In this document: piece by piece, positions 40,654 to 50,231 of the stretch
How positions within the stretch are numbered: position 1 is the first letter of the stretch
Layout of the letters: each line of letters begins with the position of its first letter
DNA from: JBMNOZ01 sp050943335
GTDB taxonomy: Bacteria; Bacillota; Desulfitobacteriia; Desulfitobacteriales; Syntrophobotulaceae
DNA length: 64,000 bases
Reading direction: 5' to 3'
Assembly (NCBI GenBank): GCA_050943335.1
Contig: JBMNOZ010000004.1
Coordinates: 1 to 64,000 of the forward strand
Program-made: the position numbers and the translations under genes
The notes under the pieces: generated by a model
Told to the model about the DNA's origin: nothing
The model's input: the letters and a program-made list of their open reading frames with translations, nothing else
Database searches by the model: none

Positions 40654-42067
40654 TGGGAAAATAGCAGCCTTAATTGGAGGAGAGCTTTGGGGCAACCCGC
40701 AGACAAGTTTTCAAGGTTTTGTTATCGACAGTAGAAAAGTAAGCGCTGGGCAAGCATTTGTAGCCTTTAAAGGGGAAAAAACCGACGGTCACGCTTATAT
40801 TCAAGAGGCGTTCAAGGCCGGGGCCTCCTTGGTAATCGCTGAGTCCCGGGCTCTTAAAGAGCGAGGTCTGAGTTCCCTGGATGTACCGGCAGGAAAGGCT
40901 TTGATTGGGGTAAATAACAGCTTAAGAGCACTGCAAGAATTGGCGGCTGCCTGGAGAACAGAATTGAATCCTTTAGTAGTTGGAATTACGGGCAGCAATG
41001 GCAAGACAACAACAAAAGACATGGTGGCTGCGGTTTTAGGGGCTAAATACCAGGTCCATAAAAACGTAGAAAACCAAAATAATGAAATCGGACTTCCCTT
41101 AACTATTTTAAATGCCGGGTTGGGGACGGAAGTTTTAGTCCTAGAAATGGGGATGCGAGGGTTAGGGCAAATTAAGGACCTATGTAATATTTGTCGCCCT
41201 TCTGTAGGGGTAATAACCAATATTGGGACCACTCATTTAGAATTATTAGGTTCCTTAGAGAATATCGCTCAAGCAAAATGGGAATTGATTGAGAGTCTTC
41301 CCCAAGCAGGAAAGGCCATTTTAAATGCGGAGGATTATTTTAGTGTTGTAAAAGGATCCTCTTATACAGGGGAGAAAATATATTACGGTATTGAAGGGAA
41401 ATATACAACTCCCACTGTTCAGGGAGGAAATATTCGCCCCTGCGGTTCCTTAGGTACGGCTTTTGAAGTATTACAAGGGGACTTTCCGGTTACAGTCAGA
41501 CTTCCCTTACCCGGGGAGCATAATGTTCTTGATGCTCTGGCTGCATTAGCAGTGGGTAAAGAATTGGGAGTTTCTTTTATCGAGGGGGCCAAGGCTCTGG
41601 AAGAACTGGAGCTTTCTAGAATGCGCCTAGAAGTGATGGAGGGTATTAGAAATAGCGTTATTTTTAACGATGTCTATAATGCGAACCCAATTTCTATGAA
41701 AGCCTCCCTCCAAGTCTTAGCGGAACGGGGTGGCGACCAGACAATTGCCATCCTCGGAGATATGTATGAACTAGGCACGGCAACGCTTTCCGGGCATCGA
41801 GGGGTTGGCAGGCAAGTTTCAGAGCTGGGGATAAAGGAACTTATCACTGTAGGGGAATTAGCCCGTGAAATCGCTACGGGAGCTCGAGAAAGCGGGTTCC
41901 CTAAAGAAAACATCCGGGTGTGCAATGATTGCGAAGAGGCAGCTCATGTCGCCCGGGAGGTGCTTAAGGAGCATGAACCTGGATTTTGGGTTTTGGTTAA
42001 GGGCTCCCGGGGGTTGAGGATGGAAAGAATCAGCCAGTGGTTAATGCGGGATGAGAATCCTGTCTAG
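40643..42067 (+). CDS. murF: UDP-MurNAc-pentapeptide synthetase MurF
   Basis: MurF adds D-Ala-D-Ala to complete the pentapeptide precursor. The 474-residue protein shows the Mur ligase ATP site GITGSNGKTTTKDMVA near 114, NQNNEIGLPLTIL near 147, MGMRGLGQI and the C-terminal-domain NDVYNANPISMKASL block near 345. ATG 40643 lies in the murE end. mraY follows after 30 bases. Confidence 0.96.
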   Translation: MWDSGKIAALIGGELWGNPQTSFQGFVIDSRKVSAGQAFVAFKGEKTDGHAYIQEAFKAGASLVIAESRALKERGLSSLDVPAGKALIGVNNSLRALQELAAAWRTELNPLVVGITGSNGKTTTKDMVAAVLGAKYQVHKNVENQNNEIGLPLTILNAGLGTEVLVLEMGMRGLGQIKDLCNICRPSVGVITNIGTTHLELLGSLENIAQAKWELIESLPQAGKAILNAEDYFSVVKGSSYTGEKIYYGIEGKYTTPTVQGGNIRPCGSLGTAFEVLQGDFPVTVRLPLPGEHNVLDALAALAVGKELGVSFIEGAKALEELELSRMRLEVMEGIRNSVIFNDVYNANPISMKASLQVLAERGGDQTIAILGDMYELGTATLSGHRGVGRQVSELGIKELITVGELAREIATGARESGFPKENIRVCNDCEEAAHVAREVLKEHEPGFWVLVKGSRGLRMERISQWLMRDENPV

Positions 42068-42097
42068 GATAGATCTACAGAGAGAAAGGGAAAACAA

Positions 42098-43105
42098 GTG
42101 GCAGAAAAAATTTATTTAACAATAGCTATAGCCTTAATTATTAGCCTGGTGGTAGGACCTTTTCTAATTCCGGTTTTAAAAATTCTTAAATTCGGGCAAA
42201 ACATTCGCGTCGACGGTCCTCAAAGGCACTTGGCCAAAGCCGGGACACCCACTATCGGGGGGCTTATTTTCCTCTGTGGGATAGTGGCGGCGGTCCTGAT
42301 CATGGCCGAAAAACCTTATTCTCCCGGAATTTTATCCTTGTTAGGTCTCACCCTGGCTTTTGCTTTAGTGGGATTTCTGGATGATATTTTGAAGATTATA
42401 AAAAAAGAAAACCTGGGGTTAAAAGCTAAACAAAAGTTAGCCGCGGAGTTTTTGGTAGCTTTGGTTTTTGCTTATTTGGCGGCCAAGTTTTTAGGTCGGG
42501 GCACGGAAATTGGAATTCCGTTTTCCACTCTGGAGATAAATTTGGGACTGTTATATTTTCCTCTTTTGGCCTTAGTTGTGGTCTCGGCTACGAATACAGT
42601 TAACCTAACGGATGGTTTAGATGGTTTAGCGGCCGGCTGTACGATGATTACAGCAATAGGTTTTATAATTATTTCAGTAATGGCTTCGAAAACAGGCTTT
42701 TTAGAGGGAGTGGCTGTGAACCCTGCCGATTTGCCGATCTTTGCGGCGGCCTTGGTCGGAGGCTGTTTAGGCTTTTTACGATTTAATTATCACCCGGCCA
42801 GAGTATTTATGGGGGATAGCGGTTCCTTAGCTTTGGGCGGAGCCCTGGCCGGTTTAGCGGTTTTAACCAAGAGCGAACTGGTGTTTATTATTTTGGGCGG
42901 CGTCTATGTTATTGAGGCTTTATCCGTTTTAATTCAAGTAATTTCCTTTCAAATGAGAGGGAAACGGATTTTTCGGATGAGTCCCCTCCATCACCATTTT
43001 GAACTGGGAGGCTGGAGCGAGAAAAAAGTGGTCTTTGTCTTCTGGTTAGCAGCGGCCTTCTTCGCTTTTCTAGGAGTTTTGGCTTTTTCACTAATGCTGG
43101 GTTGA
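42098..43105 (+). CDS. mraY: Phospho-MurNAc-pentapeptide translocase MraY
   Basis: MraY transfers phospho-MurNAc-pentapeptide to undecaprenyl phosphate at the membrane, giving lipid I. The 335-residue product has about ten membrane helices and the catalytic motifs GTPTIGG near 46, NTVNLTDGLDGLAAG near 167 (Asp ligands) and FMGDSGSLALGG near 238, then HHHFELGGWSEKKVV. The start is GTG 42098 with AGAAAGGGA upstream. Confidence 0.96.
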   Translation: MAEKIYLTIAIALIISLVVGPFLIPVLKILKFGQNIRVDGPQRHLAKAGTPTIGGLIFLCGIVAAVLIMAEKPYSPGILSLLGLTLAFALVGFLDDILKIIKKENLGLKAKQKLAAEFLVALVFAYLAAKFLGRGTEIGIPFSTLEINLGLLYFPLLALVVVSATNTVNLTDGLDGLAAGCTMITAIGFIIISVMASKTGFLEGVAVNPADLPIFAAALVGGCLGFLRFNYHPARVFMGDSGSLALGGALAGLAVLTKSELVFIILGGVYVIEALSVLIQVISFQMRGKRIFRMSPLHHHFELGGWSEKKVVFVFWLAAAFFAFLGVLAFSLMLG

Positions 43106-43117
43106 GGGGGGATAACG

Positions 43118-44491
43118 GTGGAATACAAGGGTCAAAGAGTTCTGGTAGTTGGGGCTGGCAAAAGCGGCTTGGCCGCAGCAGAGAAACTACTGAAAAATGA
43201 GGCTCAAGTTTTCATTACAGATCGTTTAGGACGGGACGAATTACCAGGTCTGCAAAAATTAGAATTATTAGGTCTTAAGGCTGAGCAACAAATCCTTAAA
43301 AGGGAACCGGATATCGACAGTCTAAAACCCGACTTTCTAGTCCTTTCCCCGGGAGTACCGCCGACCCTGCCCTTTATCCAAGAGGCTGCAGCCAGGGGGA
43401 TCCCTTTACGGAGCGAAATTGAAATCGCTTTAAAAGATTCTCCGGCTACTTTGGTAGGTATTACAGGAAGTAACGGAAAAACAACAACAGCTAGGCTTTG
43501 CGGGGAATTGGCCAAAAAAACCGGGAGAGAAACAGTAGTAGCGGGGAATATCGGCCTGGCTTTAAGTGGACAAGTAGAACATTTGAACGAAAAGGGAATA
43601 ATTGTAGCCGAGTTTTCCAGCTTTCAATTAGAATATATTGAAGACCTCAGGGTTAACATCGCTGTGGTCTTAAACTTCACACCGGATCATTTGGACCGGC
43701 ATGGGAGTATGGAAAATTATATTGCCGCCAAAGCCAGGATTTTGGAAAACCAGACGGCGGACGATTTAGCCATTTTAAACTGGGATGACCCGAAAGTGAG
43801 GGCCTTGGCCCCCTTGACAAAGGCGGAGATTATGTTCTTTAGCCTCCAGGAAATTTTGGCTAATGGTATTTATAGGGATAAAGAAAGCATTGTTGCCGGA
43901 ATAAAAGGTAAGGCGGAAGAAATTATCGCCCTTAAGGAGCTTCAATTAAAAGGAAATCATAATGTTGAAAATGTAGCGGCCGCAAGCGCTGTAGCTATAA
44001 ATTTGGGTCTCGATAAACATCAAATTGCCTCTGTTCTAAAGAGCTTTCAGCCAGTAGAACATCGTCAAGAAGTGGTAGGAAGATTCAACAATATTCTTTA
44101 TATCAATGATTCGAAAGGGACGAATCCCTCCTCGGCAATTAAGGCCCTTCAGTCTTACCAAGAACCAATTGTTTTGATCGCTGGAGGACAAAACAAAGGT
44201 TTAGATATGACAGAGTTTTTGGAAGTGGTTAAACAAAAAGTTAAGAGTTTGGTTTTGATGGGTGAGGCAAGGGCTGAGATGGAGCTTCAGGCCAGAGAGA
44301 TAGGGATTGAAAGGATTATTTCTGCGGAAAGCTTTGAGGATTCTGTTCAAAAGGCGATAAATGAGGCTCAAGCAGGGGATATTGTCCTTCTGTCCCCAGC
44401 TTGTACAAGCTGGGATAGGTTTAAAAGTTATGAACAAAGAGGGGAATTGTTTAAAGAATTGGTGCGTAAGCATTATAGCGAACCTAAATGA
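43118..44491 (+). CDS. murD: UDP-MurNAc-L-Ala:D-Glu ligase MurD
   Basis: MurD adds D-glutamate to UDP-MurNAc-L-alanine. The 457-residue protein has a Rossmann-like start (RVLVVGAGKSGLAAAEKLL), the ATP site GITGSNGKTTTARL near 112, NFTPDHLDRHGSMENYI near 185 and DSKGTNPSSAIKAL near 330, with LLSPACTSWDRFKSYEQRG at the C-terminal end. The start is GTG 43118 after GGGGGG. It overlaps the region of the ftsW start by a few bases. Confidence 0.96.
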   Translation: MEYKGQRVLVVGAGKSGLAAAEKLLKNEAQVFITDRLGRDELPGLQKLELLGLKAEQQILKREPDIDSLKPDFLVLSPGVPPTLPFIQEAAARGIPLRSEIEIALKDSPATLVGITGSNGKTTTARLCGELAKKTGRETVVAGNIGLALSGQVEHLNEKGIIVAEFSSFQLEYIEDLRVNIAVVLNFTPDHLDRHGSMENYIAAKARILENQTADDLAILNWDDPKVRALAPLTKAEIMFFSLQEILANGIYRDKESIVAGIKGKAEEIIALKELQLKGNHNVENVAAASAVAINLGLDKHQIASVLKSFQPVEHRQEVVGRFNNILYINDSKGTNPSSAIKALQSYQEPIVLIAGGQNKGLDMTEFLEVVKQKVKSLVLMGEARAEMELQAREIGIERIISAESFEDSVQKAINEAQAGDIVLLSPACTSWDRFKSYEQRGELFKELVRKHYSEPK

Positions 44492-44520
44492 TCCTAAATG
44501 ATTCTGTAGGGGGGAGCTTT

Positions 44521-45630
44521 GTGCTTAGGAAATTCCGAAAAGTTGATCCGGTATTGCTCGGTGTGGTTTTTACCCTGTTGTTTATCGGCCTGATTATGAC
44601 GTACAGTTCCAGCGCGGTAAAGGGTTATCTTTACTATGGGGACCCTTATCACTATTTTAAAGCGGAGTTGCTGTGGATTGCCTTGGGACTTATAGCGATG
44701 ACTTTTGCCTTGTTCATAGATTGGAGGGTTCTTTACAAATGGGCTAAACCGATATTATACATAGCCATGATTACTTTGGTGGCGGTTAAGATTCCGGGGG
44801 TTGGAAGAGAGGTCAATGGCGCTACTCGGTGGATCGGAGTTGGCGTCCTGTCAATCCAACCTTCAGAGATAATAAAGCTTGCTATGGTTTTAATCCTCGC
44901 CAGGTTTCTGGCTGCTGATCTTCGTAAAATGAAATCCTTTCGAAGGGGAATAATACCGTCTTTAGCCTTACTGGCATTAATCAGTGGCTTAATTATGCTT
45001 CAGCCAGATTTAGGCACTGTTCTGGTACTAGCCGCGACAGTCTTTTTCATGTTACTGGCAGCGGGAGCTAGGATCTGGCATTTAACGGCTTTGGGAACGG
45101 TCGGGGTAGGAATAATTGTGGCTGCTATTGTAGCTGCTCCTTACCGTATGCGTAGGATTTTTGCCTTTCTAGATCCTTGGGCTGACCCTTCCGGGAAGGG
45201 TTATCAAACCATTCAATCATTACTGGCTTTAGGTCCAGGCGGGCTCTTTGGGTTAGGATTGGGGCAAAGTAGACAAAAATTTCTTTACCTCCCGGAAAAC
45301 CATACCGATTTTATTTTTGCCATGATTGGCGAGGAACTTGGGTTTGTAGGTGCGACTTTAGTAATTCTATTATTTGCTTTGTTTATTTGGCGTGGTTATC
45401 AAACTGCTCTTAATGCTCCTAATAATTTTTTGGGGCTTTTAGCAGTTGGCCTTACTTCTTTGATCGGTATCCAAGCCATGCTTAATATGGGAGTGGTTTC
45501 CGGAGTTTTACCCGTTACTGGAGTTACTCTTCCGTTTTTAAGTTACGGAGGAACTTCGTTAGTTTTTACTTTAGCTGGTGTGGGGTTGCTTCTTAATATT
45601 TCAGCAGCAGGAGCCAAGGGGGTTTTTTGA
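44521..45630 (+). CDS. ftsW: SEDS glycosyltransferase FtsW (SpoVE-type)
   Basis: FtsW polymerises glycan strands at the septum together with its class B PBP. The 369-residue product has ten membrane helices and SEDS motifs GATRWIGVGVLSIQPSEIIKLA near 97, AAPYRMRRI near 205, PENHTDFIFAMIGEELGFVG near 262 and LPFLSYGGTSLVF near 342. GTG 44521 is chosen because GTAGGGGGG lies 7 bases upstream; ATG 44488 (overlapping murD) lacks a site. In spore formers the same locus may also serve as spoVE. Confidence 0.93.
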   Translation: MLRKFRKVDPVLLGVVFTLLFIGLIMTYSSSAVKGYLYYGDPYHYFKAELLWIALGLIAMTFALFIDWRVLYKWAKPILYIAMITLVAVKIPGVGREVNGATRWIGVGVLSIQPSEIIKLAMVLILARFLAADLRKMKSFRRGIIPSLALLALISGLIMLQPDLGTVLVLAATVFFMLLAAGARIWHLTALGTVGVGIIVAAIVAAPYRMRRIFAFLDPWADPSGKGYQTIQSLLALGPGGLFGLGLGQSRQKFLYLPENHTDFIFAMIGEELGFVGATLVILLFALFIWRGYQTALNAPNNFLGLLAVGLTSLIGIQAMLNMGVVSGVLPVTGVTLPFLSYGGTSLVFTLAGVGLLLNISAAGAKGVF

Positions 45631-45631
45631 C

Positions 45632-46744
45632 TTGCGGATTATCGTTACCGGTGGGGGAACCGGGGGGCATATCTATCCTGCCTTAGCTATTGCCCAGGGT
45701 TTATTAGCCAGGTATGGAGATGTAAAAATATTATATGTGGGGACTAAGAAAGGGATGGAAGCGAAGATCGTCCCGGAGCAGGGTTTAGACTTTCGGGGAA
45801 TAGCGGGAAAAGGGCTGCCCCGCAGGTTAAGTATTGAACTGTTGAAAACCACAGGTTTAAATATAAAGGCCCTCTGGGAAACGAAGCGGATTTTAAAAGA
45901 GTTCAAGCCGGATTTAGTGATCGGAACCGGCGGTTATGTTACGGGACCGGTAGTTATAACCGCAGCTTTTTTTGGGATTCCGACTTTAATTCATGAACAA
46001 AATGCTCTCCCCGGGAAAACCAACAAATTATTAGCCCGGGTTGTTAAAAAAGTTTTAGTTGCTTTTCCGGAAAGCACCCGTCATTTTAAGAATCGGCGAA
46101 AAGTAAAAGTAGTGGGACTTCCGGTACGAGAAGAAATCGGAAAGCTGAGGCGGGAAACGGGGGCTGAAAAGTTAGGTCTTGACCCAGAAAAGAAAACTTT
46201 ACTGGTCACAGGAGGGAGCAGGGGCGCTTTAAGTATTAATAAAGCCCTGATTTACGTTTTAGAACAGTTAAGAGCCTATCCAAACCTACAATTGATCTGG
46301 GCCACAGGAACAGCTACCCATAAGCAGATCCTGGAAGAGATGTCGGCTAAAGGGATTGACAAGGAACGTTTTAAAAACTGGCAAATTGTCGAGTATTTAA
46401 CCGAAATGCCGGCGGCTTTGGCGTGCTCAGATCTTTGTATTTGCAGGGCAGGGGCCACGACTTTGGCTGAGCTGTCGGTGGCTGGGAAAGCGAGTGTTCT
46501 CATCCCCTATCCTTATGCTGCTGAAAATCACCAGGAGTACAACGCTAAGGTCTTTGAGGATAGGGGAGCGGCAAAGGTTATTTTAGACGAGGAATTAGAG
46601 GGTCCAGTTTTATGGGCCGCCATAAGAAGTATTATTACGGATCAAAATGCTTTAGATAAAATGAGTGCCAGGGCGAAGGAAATTTTTGATCCCCAGGCTT
46701 TGGAAAAAATCGTAAGGCTTTGTCGGCAAACGGCTTGGAGATAA
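45632..46744 (+). CDS. murG: Lipid II synthase MurG
   Basis: MurG transfers GlcNAc from UDP-GlcNAc to lipid I. The 370-residue GT28 protein shows the N-terminal glycine-rich loop VTGGGTGGHIYPALA near 5, GTGGYVTGPV near 94, HEQNALPGKTNK, and the donor site VTGGSRGALSIN and CRAGATTLAEL. TTG 45632 starts one base after the ftsW stop, 10 bases after AAGGGGG. The usual next gene, murC, is absent. Confidence 0.95.
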   Translation: MRIIVTGGGTGGHIYPALAIAQGLLARYGDVKILYVGTKKGMEAKIVPEQGLDFRGIAGKGLPRRLSIELLKTTGLNIKALWETKRILKEFKPDLVIGTGGYVTGPVVITAAFFGIPTLIHEQNALPGKTNKLLARVVKKVLVAFPESTRHFKNRRKVKVVGLPVREEIGKLRRETGAEKLGLDPEKKTLLVTGGSRGALSINKALIYVLEQLRAYPNLQLIWATGTATHKQILEEMSAKGIDKERFKNWQIVEYLTEMPAALACSDLCICRAGATTLAELSVAGKASVLIPYPYAAENHQEYNAKVFEDRGAAKVILDEELEGPVLWAAIRSIITDQNALDKMSARAKEIFDPQALEKIVRLCRQTAWR

Positions 46745-46838
46745 GCAGGGATGGACAACCTTAAATTGGGATTTTGAAAAACCTTCACCGATTCTTCCCT
46801 TGGAGCATAACATATGCCGTAAGGGAAAGGAGGTTTAA

Positions 46839-46898
46839 GTGAAGGTTATACATAGGATTGGGAGTGAACTTAATGCAATTGCCACCTTTAAAGGGTAG
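46839..46898 (+). CDS. 19-codon leader ORF overlapping the murB start
   Basis: GTG 46839 follows AAAGGAGG at the ideal distance, the best ribosome binding site in this gap, and opens a frame VKVIHRIGSELNAIATFKG that stops 26 bases inside murB. It may couple or modulate murB translation. The peptide has no known relatives that I recognise. Confidence 0.35.
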   Translation: MKVIHRIGSELNAIATFKG

Positions 46899-47757
46899 AT
46901 TGGAAAAGAATTACCCTTTAAAAAATTTAAGTACCTGGAAAATAGGCGGACCGGGTGAATATGTGTTTTGGCCTGCCAGCCAGGAGGAAGTAATAAAAAT
47001 TTTCCGTTGGTGCAAGGAGCGGGAATGGCCTCTTACATTTTTGGGTCGCGGTTCCAATGTTTTACTTCCCGATCAAGGGTTATGTGGTGTTGTAGTTGTC
47101 AGCACGGAGTTAAAGGATCTCCGATGGGAGGGAAATAGAGTCCAGGTCGAAGCTGGGTATCCGCTTAGGCGTCTGGTTAGAGAAGCGAAAAACAAAAGTT
47201 TGGAAGGTTTGGAATTTGCCTGCGGCATCCCAGGTACTGTGGGCGCTGCTATTGCCATTAACACCGGGGCTTACGGTCGGGAAATCGGGTCCTTGGTTAA
47301 GGAAATCAAAGTTCTTACCCCTACAGGAGAGGTAAGAAAACTAGCGGCTCAAGACCTTATTTTTCGGTATCGGGGGAGTTCGGTCCTCGATAATGAATAT
47401 TTTGTTCTGGAAGGCATTTTAGAGCTTTCAAGGGGGGCCGACCAGGCGGCAATTCAACAAAGAATTGAGGAATTCATGAGGAAGAGAAAGGATATTCAAC
47501 CGCTAGAGTACCCCAACGCCGGCAGTGTGTTTCGGAATCCGCCCGGGTATTCGGCTGGCTATCTGATAGAAGCGGCCGGCTGGAAAGGGCGAAATATCGG
47601 CGATGCTGAGGTATCGGCAAAGCACGCCAATTTCATTATCAACAAAGGAAGGGCCAAGGCGGAAGATGTTTTGCAATTGATAAGGTTAATTCAGGAGGAT
47701 ATTGAATCCAAATTTGGAATCAAATTGCAAACGGAAATTAGGGTAATCACTCATTAG
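46873..47757 (+). CDS. murB: UDP-N-acetylenolpyruvoylglucosamine reductase MurB
   Basis: MurB is the FAD enzyme that makes UDP-MurNAc. The 294-residue protein has the FAD-binding blocks NLSTWKIGGPGEYVFWP near 22, LGRGSNVLLPD near 56, GIPGTVGAAIAINTGAYG near 117 and the catalytic NAGSVFRNP (Ser near 217). It is of the short, Firmicutes type. ATG 46873 lies 8 bases after GGGAG; TTG 46858 is possible. A short leader frame overlaps its start. Confidence 0.95.
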   Translation: MQLPPLKGRLEKNYPLKNLSTWKIGGPGEYVFWPASQEEVIKIFRWCKEREWPLTFLGRGSNVLLPDQGLCGVVVVSTELKDLRWEGNRVQVEAGYPLRRLVREAKNKSLEGLEFACGIPGTVGAAIAINTGAYGREIGSLVKEIKVLTPTGEVRKLAAQDLIFRYRGSSVLDNEYFVLEGILELSRGADQAAIQQRIEEFMRKRKDIQPLEYPNAGSVFRNPPGYSAGYLIEAAGWKGRNIGDAEVSAKHANFIINKGRAKAEDVLQLIRLIQEDIESKFGIKLQTEIRVITH

Positions 47758-47781
47758 AGATAGACAAAGGGGGGAGGAGAC

Positions 47782-49047
47782 ATGGCGATGGATCGTTATG
47801 TCATTACGGGAAAACAGAGATTAGAAGGCCGAGTTAGAACAAGCGGCGCCAAGAATGCCTCTTTACCCTTGATGGCAGCCTCTATTCTGGCAGAAGGGAA
47901 AACCGTGCTCTCGGGGGTTCCCCGGATAAAGGATATTTTCAGTATGATTGAAGTTCTAAAAGCGCTAAATTGTGCGATCCAGTTTAAGGGAAATGAATTG
48001 TATATAGATACTACAAATTTAAAAGACTCAACGATAGATGAAAGTTTGATGCGCAAAATGCGGGCTTCCAATTTAATCTTAGGACCGATGATCGCTAAGA
48101 ATAGAAAAGTTAAAATCTCCAGACCGGGAGGCTGTGCCATCGGGACCCGTCCCATGGATCAACATATTAAAGGTTTAAGACAAATGGGAGTAGAAATCCG
48201 GGAAAAACACGGTTATATCGAAGCCCGGGCGGAAAGGTTAAGAGGGTCTGAGATTTATTTGGACATTCCCAGTGTAGGGGCTACTGAAAACATAATTATG
48301 GCCGCGGTTCTGGCCGAGGGCACCACAGTAATTCACAATGCCGCTAAAGAACCGGAAATTGTTGATTTGCAGAATTTGCTGAACAGAATGGGAGGTAAGG
48401 TCCGTGGAGCGGGAACTCATGTGGTGAGAATTGAGGGGGTTAAAAGCTTAAAAAGCGCTGAACATACTGTTATCCCCGACAGAATAGAAGCGGGAACCCA
48501 TATGATAGCTTCCGTAATGACTGAAGGGGATGTGGTTGTCGATAATGTGGTGCCTGAACATATAAGCCCGCTTATTGCTAAACTCCGTCAAGGAGGGGCA
48601 GAGATCACTGTTAATGGGGATAGCGTACGGGTGAAACAAAGGGGAAAATTTAAAGGTCTCGATATTAAAACCCTAACCTACCCGGGTTTTCCAACCGATA
48701 TCCAACCCCAGTTCATGGCTCTGCTTACTATTGCCGACGGGATAAGTATTGTTACGGAAACAATTTTTGAGAATCGCTTTCAACATGTTGCCGAACTGGT
48801 CAGAATGGGAGCCAAGATTACGGTCGACGGGCGAACAGCGATAATTTGCGGCGTTTCAACTTTAGAAGGGACTTTTGTGGAAGCCACGGATTTACGGGCG
48901 GGTGCAGCCCTGTTTTTAGCCGCTTTGGCTGCGGAAGATGGTACGGTGTTAGAACGGGTAGACCATATTGACCGGGGATATGAGGCGCTGGAAGAAAAAT
49001 ATCGGGCTCTGGGAGCAAAAATGCAGCGAGTTATTAGACATAACTAA
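47782..49047 (+). CDS. murA: UDP-GlcNAc 1-carboxyvinyltransferase MurA
   Basis: MurA makes enolpyruvyl-UDP-GlcNAc, the first committed step of peptidoglycan synthesis. The 421-residue protein shows SGAKNASLPLMAASILAEG near 22 and the active-site loop RPGGCAIGTRPMDQH with Cys near residue 116, the fosfomycin target. IPDRIEAGTHMIA, PGFPTDIQPQFMA and DLRAGAALFLAALAA follow. GGGGGAGGAG precedes ATG 47782; a second ATG lies at 47788. Confidence 0.96.
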   Translation: MAMDRYVITGKQRLEGRVRTSGAKNASLPLMAASILAEGKTVLSGVPRIKDIFSMIEVLKALNCAIQFKGNELYIDTTNLKDSTIDESLMRKMRASNLILGPMIAKNRKVKISRPGGCAIGTRPMDQHIKGLRQMGVEIREKHGYIEARAERLRGSEIYLDIPSVGATENIIMAAVLAEGTTVIHNAAKEPEIVDLQNLLNRMGGKVRGAGTHVVRIEGVKSLKSAEHTVIPDRIEAGTHMIASVMTEGDVVVDNVVPEHISPLIAKLRQGGAEITVNGDSVRVKQRGKFKGLDIKTLTYPGFPTDIQPQFMALLTIADGISIVTETIFENRFQHVAELVRMGAKITVDGRTAIICGVSTLEGTFVEATDLRAGAALFLAALAAEDGTVLERVDHIDRGYEALEEKYRALGAKMQRVIRHN

Positions 49048-49148
49048 ATAATCATTTGCACCTCTTAAGTCCTTTATTGTAAAATAAAAAAGATGATCCT
49101 TTTAAGAGGAAAAAAAAAGGCAAGTTCACATTTTGGAGGAGGAAGGGA

Positions 49149-49874
49149 GTGCCGCAAACTAAGAAGAATTCAACTTTTCTATATGTTGTAGCTCTGATTT
49201 GCCTTCTTGCCGTGGCCCTGTTTATGTTTTCCAAATCCAATTTTTTTTTAGTAAAAAACATTGGTACCGAAGGTCTGGATCAGATTGCCGAGGATGAAGT
49301 TCTGAGACTATTGGGAACAGTTAAAGGTGAAAACATTTTGCTAATCGATCCTGAAGTTCTGATTCAAAGAGTAAAACTTCATCCCCTGGTCGATCAGGTT
49401 AGCGTCAAAAAAAAATATCCTGGAACAATTATTCTAAATATTCAGGAAAGGCAACCAAGGGCTTTATTACTCGACGGCGATAGAATGGTGGAAGTAGATT
49501 CTCAAGCAGTGGTCTTAAGATTTCATGAAACTTGGCCTTTGAAGGACAGTCCGGTTATTACCGGGATTAATATTCCGGAAATCATTGGACCCGGACAAAA
49601 GATATCTGATCCCGGCCTTGAAAAAGGACTTTTGTTAATCGGACAAGCATCGGAGAAGCTTACTAAACTGTTGGGCGAAGTACATATTTCCAGTCAGGAA
49701 GGAGTTTTTATTTATCTCACCAATGGTGTTATGGTCAAAATGGGGCATGGGGAAGAGTACGGGAAAAAGTTGGAACTTCTTGAAAAACTATTAGAGAATG
49801 AAGATTTTAAAAAAGTTGAAGGGGTAATCAATTATATTGATCTTACGGCGGGAAAACCAGTTTTAGGGCGATAG
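49149..49874 (+). CDS. ftsQ: Cell division protein FtsQ/DivIB
   Basis: FtsQ/DivIB is a bitopic divisome protein. The 241-residue product has a short cytoplasmic N-terminus, a membrane helix at about 9-29 (FLYVVALICLLAVALFMF), a POTRA domain (NIGTEGLDQIAEDEVLRLLG, HPLVDQVSVKKKYPGTIILNIQERQPRALL in pieces) and a beta domain. The start is GTG 49149 after GGAGGAGGAAGGG. An inverted repeat CCTCTTAA/TTAAGAGG frames the preceding gap from murA. Confidence 0.9.
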   Translation: MPQTKKNSTFLYVVALICLLAVALFMFSKSNFFLVKNIGTEGLDQIAEDEVLRLLGTVKGENILLIDPEVLIQRVKLHPLVDQVSVKKKYPGTIILNIQERQPRALLLDGDRMVEVDSQAVVLRFHETWPLKDSPVITGINIPEIIGPGQKISDPGLEKGLLLIGQASEKLTKLLGEVHISSQEGVFIYLTNGVMVKMGHGEEYGKKLELLEKLLENEDFKKVEGVINYIDLTAGKPVLGR

Positions 49875-49889
49875 TAGGAGGGAGGACAT

Positions 49890-50231
49890 ATGTGGCTGCC
49901 GATTTTTGGATTGATACTAGGATTATTAATTGGTTTTTTAAGTCCCATTTCGATTCCGGTGGAGTATGCGAAATACTTTTCGGTAGCGATTATTGTCGCT
50001 CTTGACGCTGTTATGGGTGGAATTCGTGCTTATAAAGAGGGCAATTTTGATACCACTATTTTTATGAGCGGTTTTTTCGTCAATATTATTATGGCCAGCG
50101 CCCTAGCTTTTATTGGGGACCGGATAGGGGCTGACCTATATTTAGCGGCTATTGTGGCCTTTGGAACAAGACTGTTTCAAAATATCAGTATTATCCGCCG
50201 GCACATTATTAATAAACCTCATAGGAATTAA
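49890..50231 (+). CDS. sbp: Small basic protein Sbp (DUF1290)
   Basis: A 113-residue membrane protein of the DUF1290/Sbp family, conserved next to ftsZ in Firmicutes. Three to four membrane segments and the motif ALDAVMGGIRAYKEGNFD near 38 are typical, as is the basic end (IRRHIINKPHRN). Function is unknown. GTAGGAGGGAGG precedes ATG 49890, 15 bases after ftsQ. In many relatives ftsA would follow, but here ftsZ comes next. Confidence 0.9.
   Translation: MWLPIFGLILGLLIGFLSPISIPVEYAKYFSVAIIVALDAVMGGIRAYKEGNFDTTIFMSGFFVNIIMASALAFIGDRIGADLYLAAIVAFGTRLFQNISIIRRHIINKPHRN

Noticed and set aside
40801..41232. Long open frame on the minus strand within murF
   Set aside because: It has no ribosome binding site, is fully antisense to a well-conserved gene and its product is low in plausible domain content. 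Similar antisense frames occur inside fliP, ileS and rluD.
46839..46898. Leader frame considered as a murC remnant (VKVIHRIG against the usual HFIGIGG start)
   Set aside because: The likeness covers only a few residues and lacks the glycine-rich loop, so it is kept as a leader frame and not called a pseudogene.
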